From: Desulfomicrobium sp.
Lineage (GTDB): Bacteria > Desulfobacterota > Desulfovibrionia > Desulfovibrionales > Desulfomicrobiaceae
Reading direction: 5' to 3'
NCBI GenBank assembly: GCA_003542385.1
Contig: DPKT01000301.1
Coordinates: 3,816-10,142, forward strand
DNA length: 6,327 nt
The notes beneath the pieces were generated by a model. The model was not told the origin of the DNA and did not search any database. It saw only the letters and a program-made list of their open reading frames with translations. Of this stretch, positions 5,589-6,327 are shown piece by piece (the first letter of the stretch is position 1; each line of letters begins with the position of its first letter). The position numbers and the translations under genes were made by a program.

Positions 5589-6327
5589 ATGAGCAAATAC
5601 CCAACCAATCCCGTGCTGCTCGTCGACGACGAGGAGACCTGGCTGCGGTCCTTTTCCCTGGCGCTCAAATCCCACGGCATCGACAACATCATCTGCTGCC
5701 AGGACAGCTCCGAGGTGCCCTCCATCCTCTCCTCGACCGAAGTGGAGGTCATGGCCGTGGACCTGGCCATGCCCGGCATGTCCGGCGAGGAGCTCATCGT
5801 CAAGGTCGGCAGGACCCACCCGGACGTCCCGGTGCTGGTCATCACCGGCATGGGCCAGGTGGAGACGGCCGTGCAGTGCATCAAGCGCGGGGCCTTCGAC
5901 TTCTTCGTCAAGACCAACGACAAGAGCAGCCTCGTCTCGGGCATCCGCCACGCCATCGAGATCCGGGAACTGCGCCGCGAGAACAGCGGCCTGCGCACGC
6001 GCTTCCTGCAGGACACCCTGGAGCGCCCCGAGGCCTTCGCGCCCATCGTGACCTGCTCCAAGGCCATGCGCTCCATCTTCCAGTACATCGAGGCCATCGC
6101 GCGCAGCACCCAGCCCGTGCTCATCACCGGGGAGTCCGGCGTGGGCAAGGAGCTGGTGGCCAAGGTCATCCACAGCCTGAGCGGCCGCCAGGGCGAGTTC
6201 ATTCCCGTCAACGTGGCCGGCCTCGACGACAACATCTTCGCCGACACCCTCTTCGGCCACAAGAAGGGCGCCTTCACGGGCGCGGACCGGGCCAGGCCCG
6301 GGCTGGTCGAGAACGCCAAGGCCGGCA
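5589..6327 (+). CDS. Sigma-54-dependent response regulator (NtrC type), N-terminal part, cut by window end
   Basis: The reading frame runs open from ATG 5589 to the window edge, giving 246 residues of a protein normally about 450-480 long. Residues about 8-123 form a receiver domain: acidic pair D13-D14 (LLVDDEE), phospho-acceptor D58 in VDLAMPGMSG, T86 (VITGMG) and K108 (FFVK). After a linker at about 124-151 the AAA+ sigma-54 interaction domain begins, with Walker A GESGVGKE (181-188) and an intact GAFTGA loop (227-232) that contacts sigma-54. Walker B, the arginine fingers and the expected Fis-type DNA-binding helix lie beyond the edge. When phosphorylated by a partner kinase (not seen) it should activate sigma-54 promoters. 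AGGG at 5578-5581, overlapping the upstream stop, is a modest ribosome site 7 bases before the ATG. The 9-base gap suggests co-transcription with the transporter. K108 is followed by Thr, where most receivers have Pro. Confidence 0.9.
   Translation, partial: MSKYPTNPVLLVDDEETWLRSFSLALKSHGIDNIICCQDSSEVPSILSSTEVEVMAVDLAMPGMSGEELIVKVGRTHPDVPVLVITGMGQVETAVQCIKRGAFDFFVKTNDKSSLVSGIRHAIEIRELRRENSGLRTRFLQDTLERPEAFAPIVTCSKAMRSIFQYIEAIARSTQPVLITGESGVGKELVAKVIHSLSGRQGEFIPVNVAGLDDNIFADTLFGHKKGAFTGADRARPGLVENAKAG

Noticed and set aside
4221..6260. A 679-codon open frame on the minus strand
   Set aside because: It is opposite the PaaK-like and regulator genes and has the same shadow composition. There is no family motif, and both sense genes are well supported.
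1..6327. CRISPR arrays, tRNA or rRNA genes, insertion sequences, attachment sites
   Set aside because: No regularly spaced repeats, no transposase or integrase motifs, no terminal inverted repeats and no tRNA-like cloverleaf were seen; spacers are too short to hold most of these.

Overview
This is a GC-rich window (mostly G/C at third codon positions) with every recognisable gene on the + strand. Codon choice, the protein families and the gene order suggest a member of the Desulfovibrionales or a related Desulfobacterota (former Deltaproteobacteria) lineage. That placement is inferred from style and gene content; there is no rRNA or other marker here to confirm it.

Layout: (1) the 3' end of an acyl-CoA synthetase (AMP-forming) gene, 1-224; (2) a livH-type permease, 235-1122; (3) a livM-type permease, 1119-2168, overlapping livH by ATGA; (4) a periplasmic type I solute-binding protein with a clear signal peptide, 2221-3378; (5) a livF-type ABC ATPase, 3454-4251; (6) a PaaK-like member of the adenylate-forming (phenylacetate-CoA ligase) family, 4323-5579; (7) the 5' part of a sigma-54-dependent response regulator gene, 5589 to the window end. 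The regulator runs off the edge at 6327. Gaps are 75 bases or less, and no convincing factor-independent terminator or strong promoter is seen, so the block looks like one long operon continuing on both sides.

How the parts may work together: the LivH, LivM and LivF proteins and the binding protein make four of the five usual parts of a HAAT (hydrophobic/branched-chain amino acid) ABC importer. The second ATPase, LivG, is not in the window and is most likely upstream of the acyl-CoA synthetase. A CoA-ligase family gene on each side of the transporter suggests that the true cargo may be a carboxylic acid (aromatic, fatty or branched-chain) activated to a CoA thioester on entry, not a branched-chain amino acid. 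The sigma-54 regulator at the end is a candidate controller of the cluster. Substrate and regulation are inference.

Small structures: a strong GC-rich hairpin follows the binding-protein gene (3388-3414), where it could protect the upstream mRNA. A weaker hairpin lies before the PaaK-like gene (4269-4292) and another between livM and the binding-protein gene (2173-2190).

No wholly new system was evident. The points most worth a second look are the PaaK-like protein, which seems to lack the usual Ser/Thr/Gly phosphate loop and the C-terminal catalytic lysine, and the subfamily-type tails on LivM and LivF in this ligase-linked transporter.
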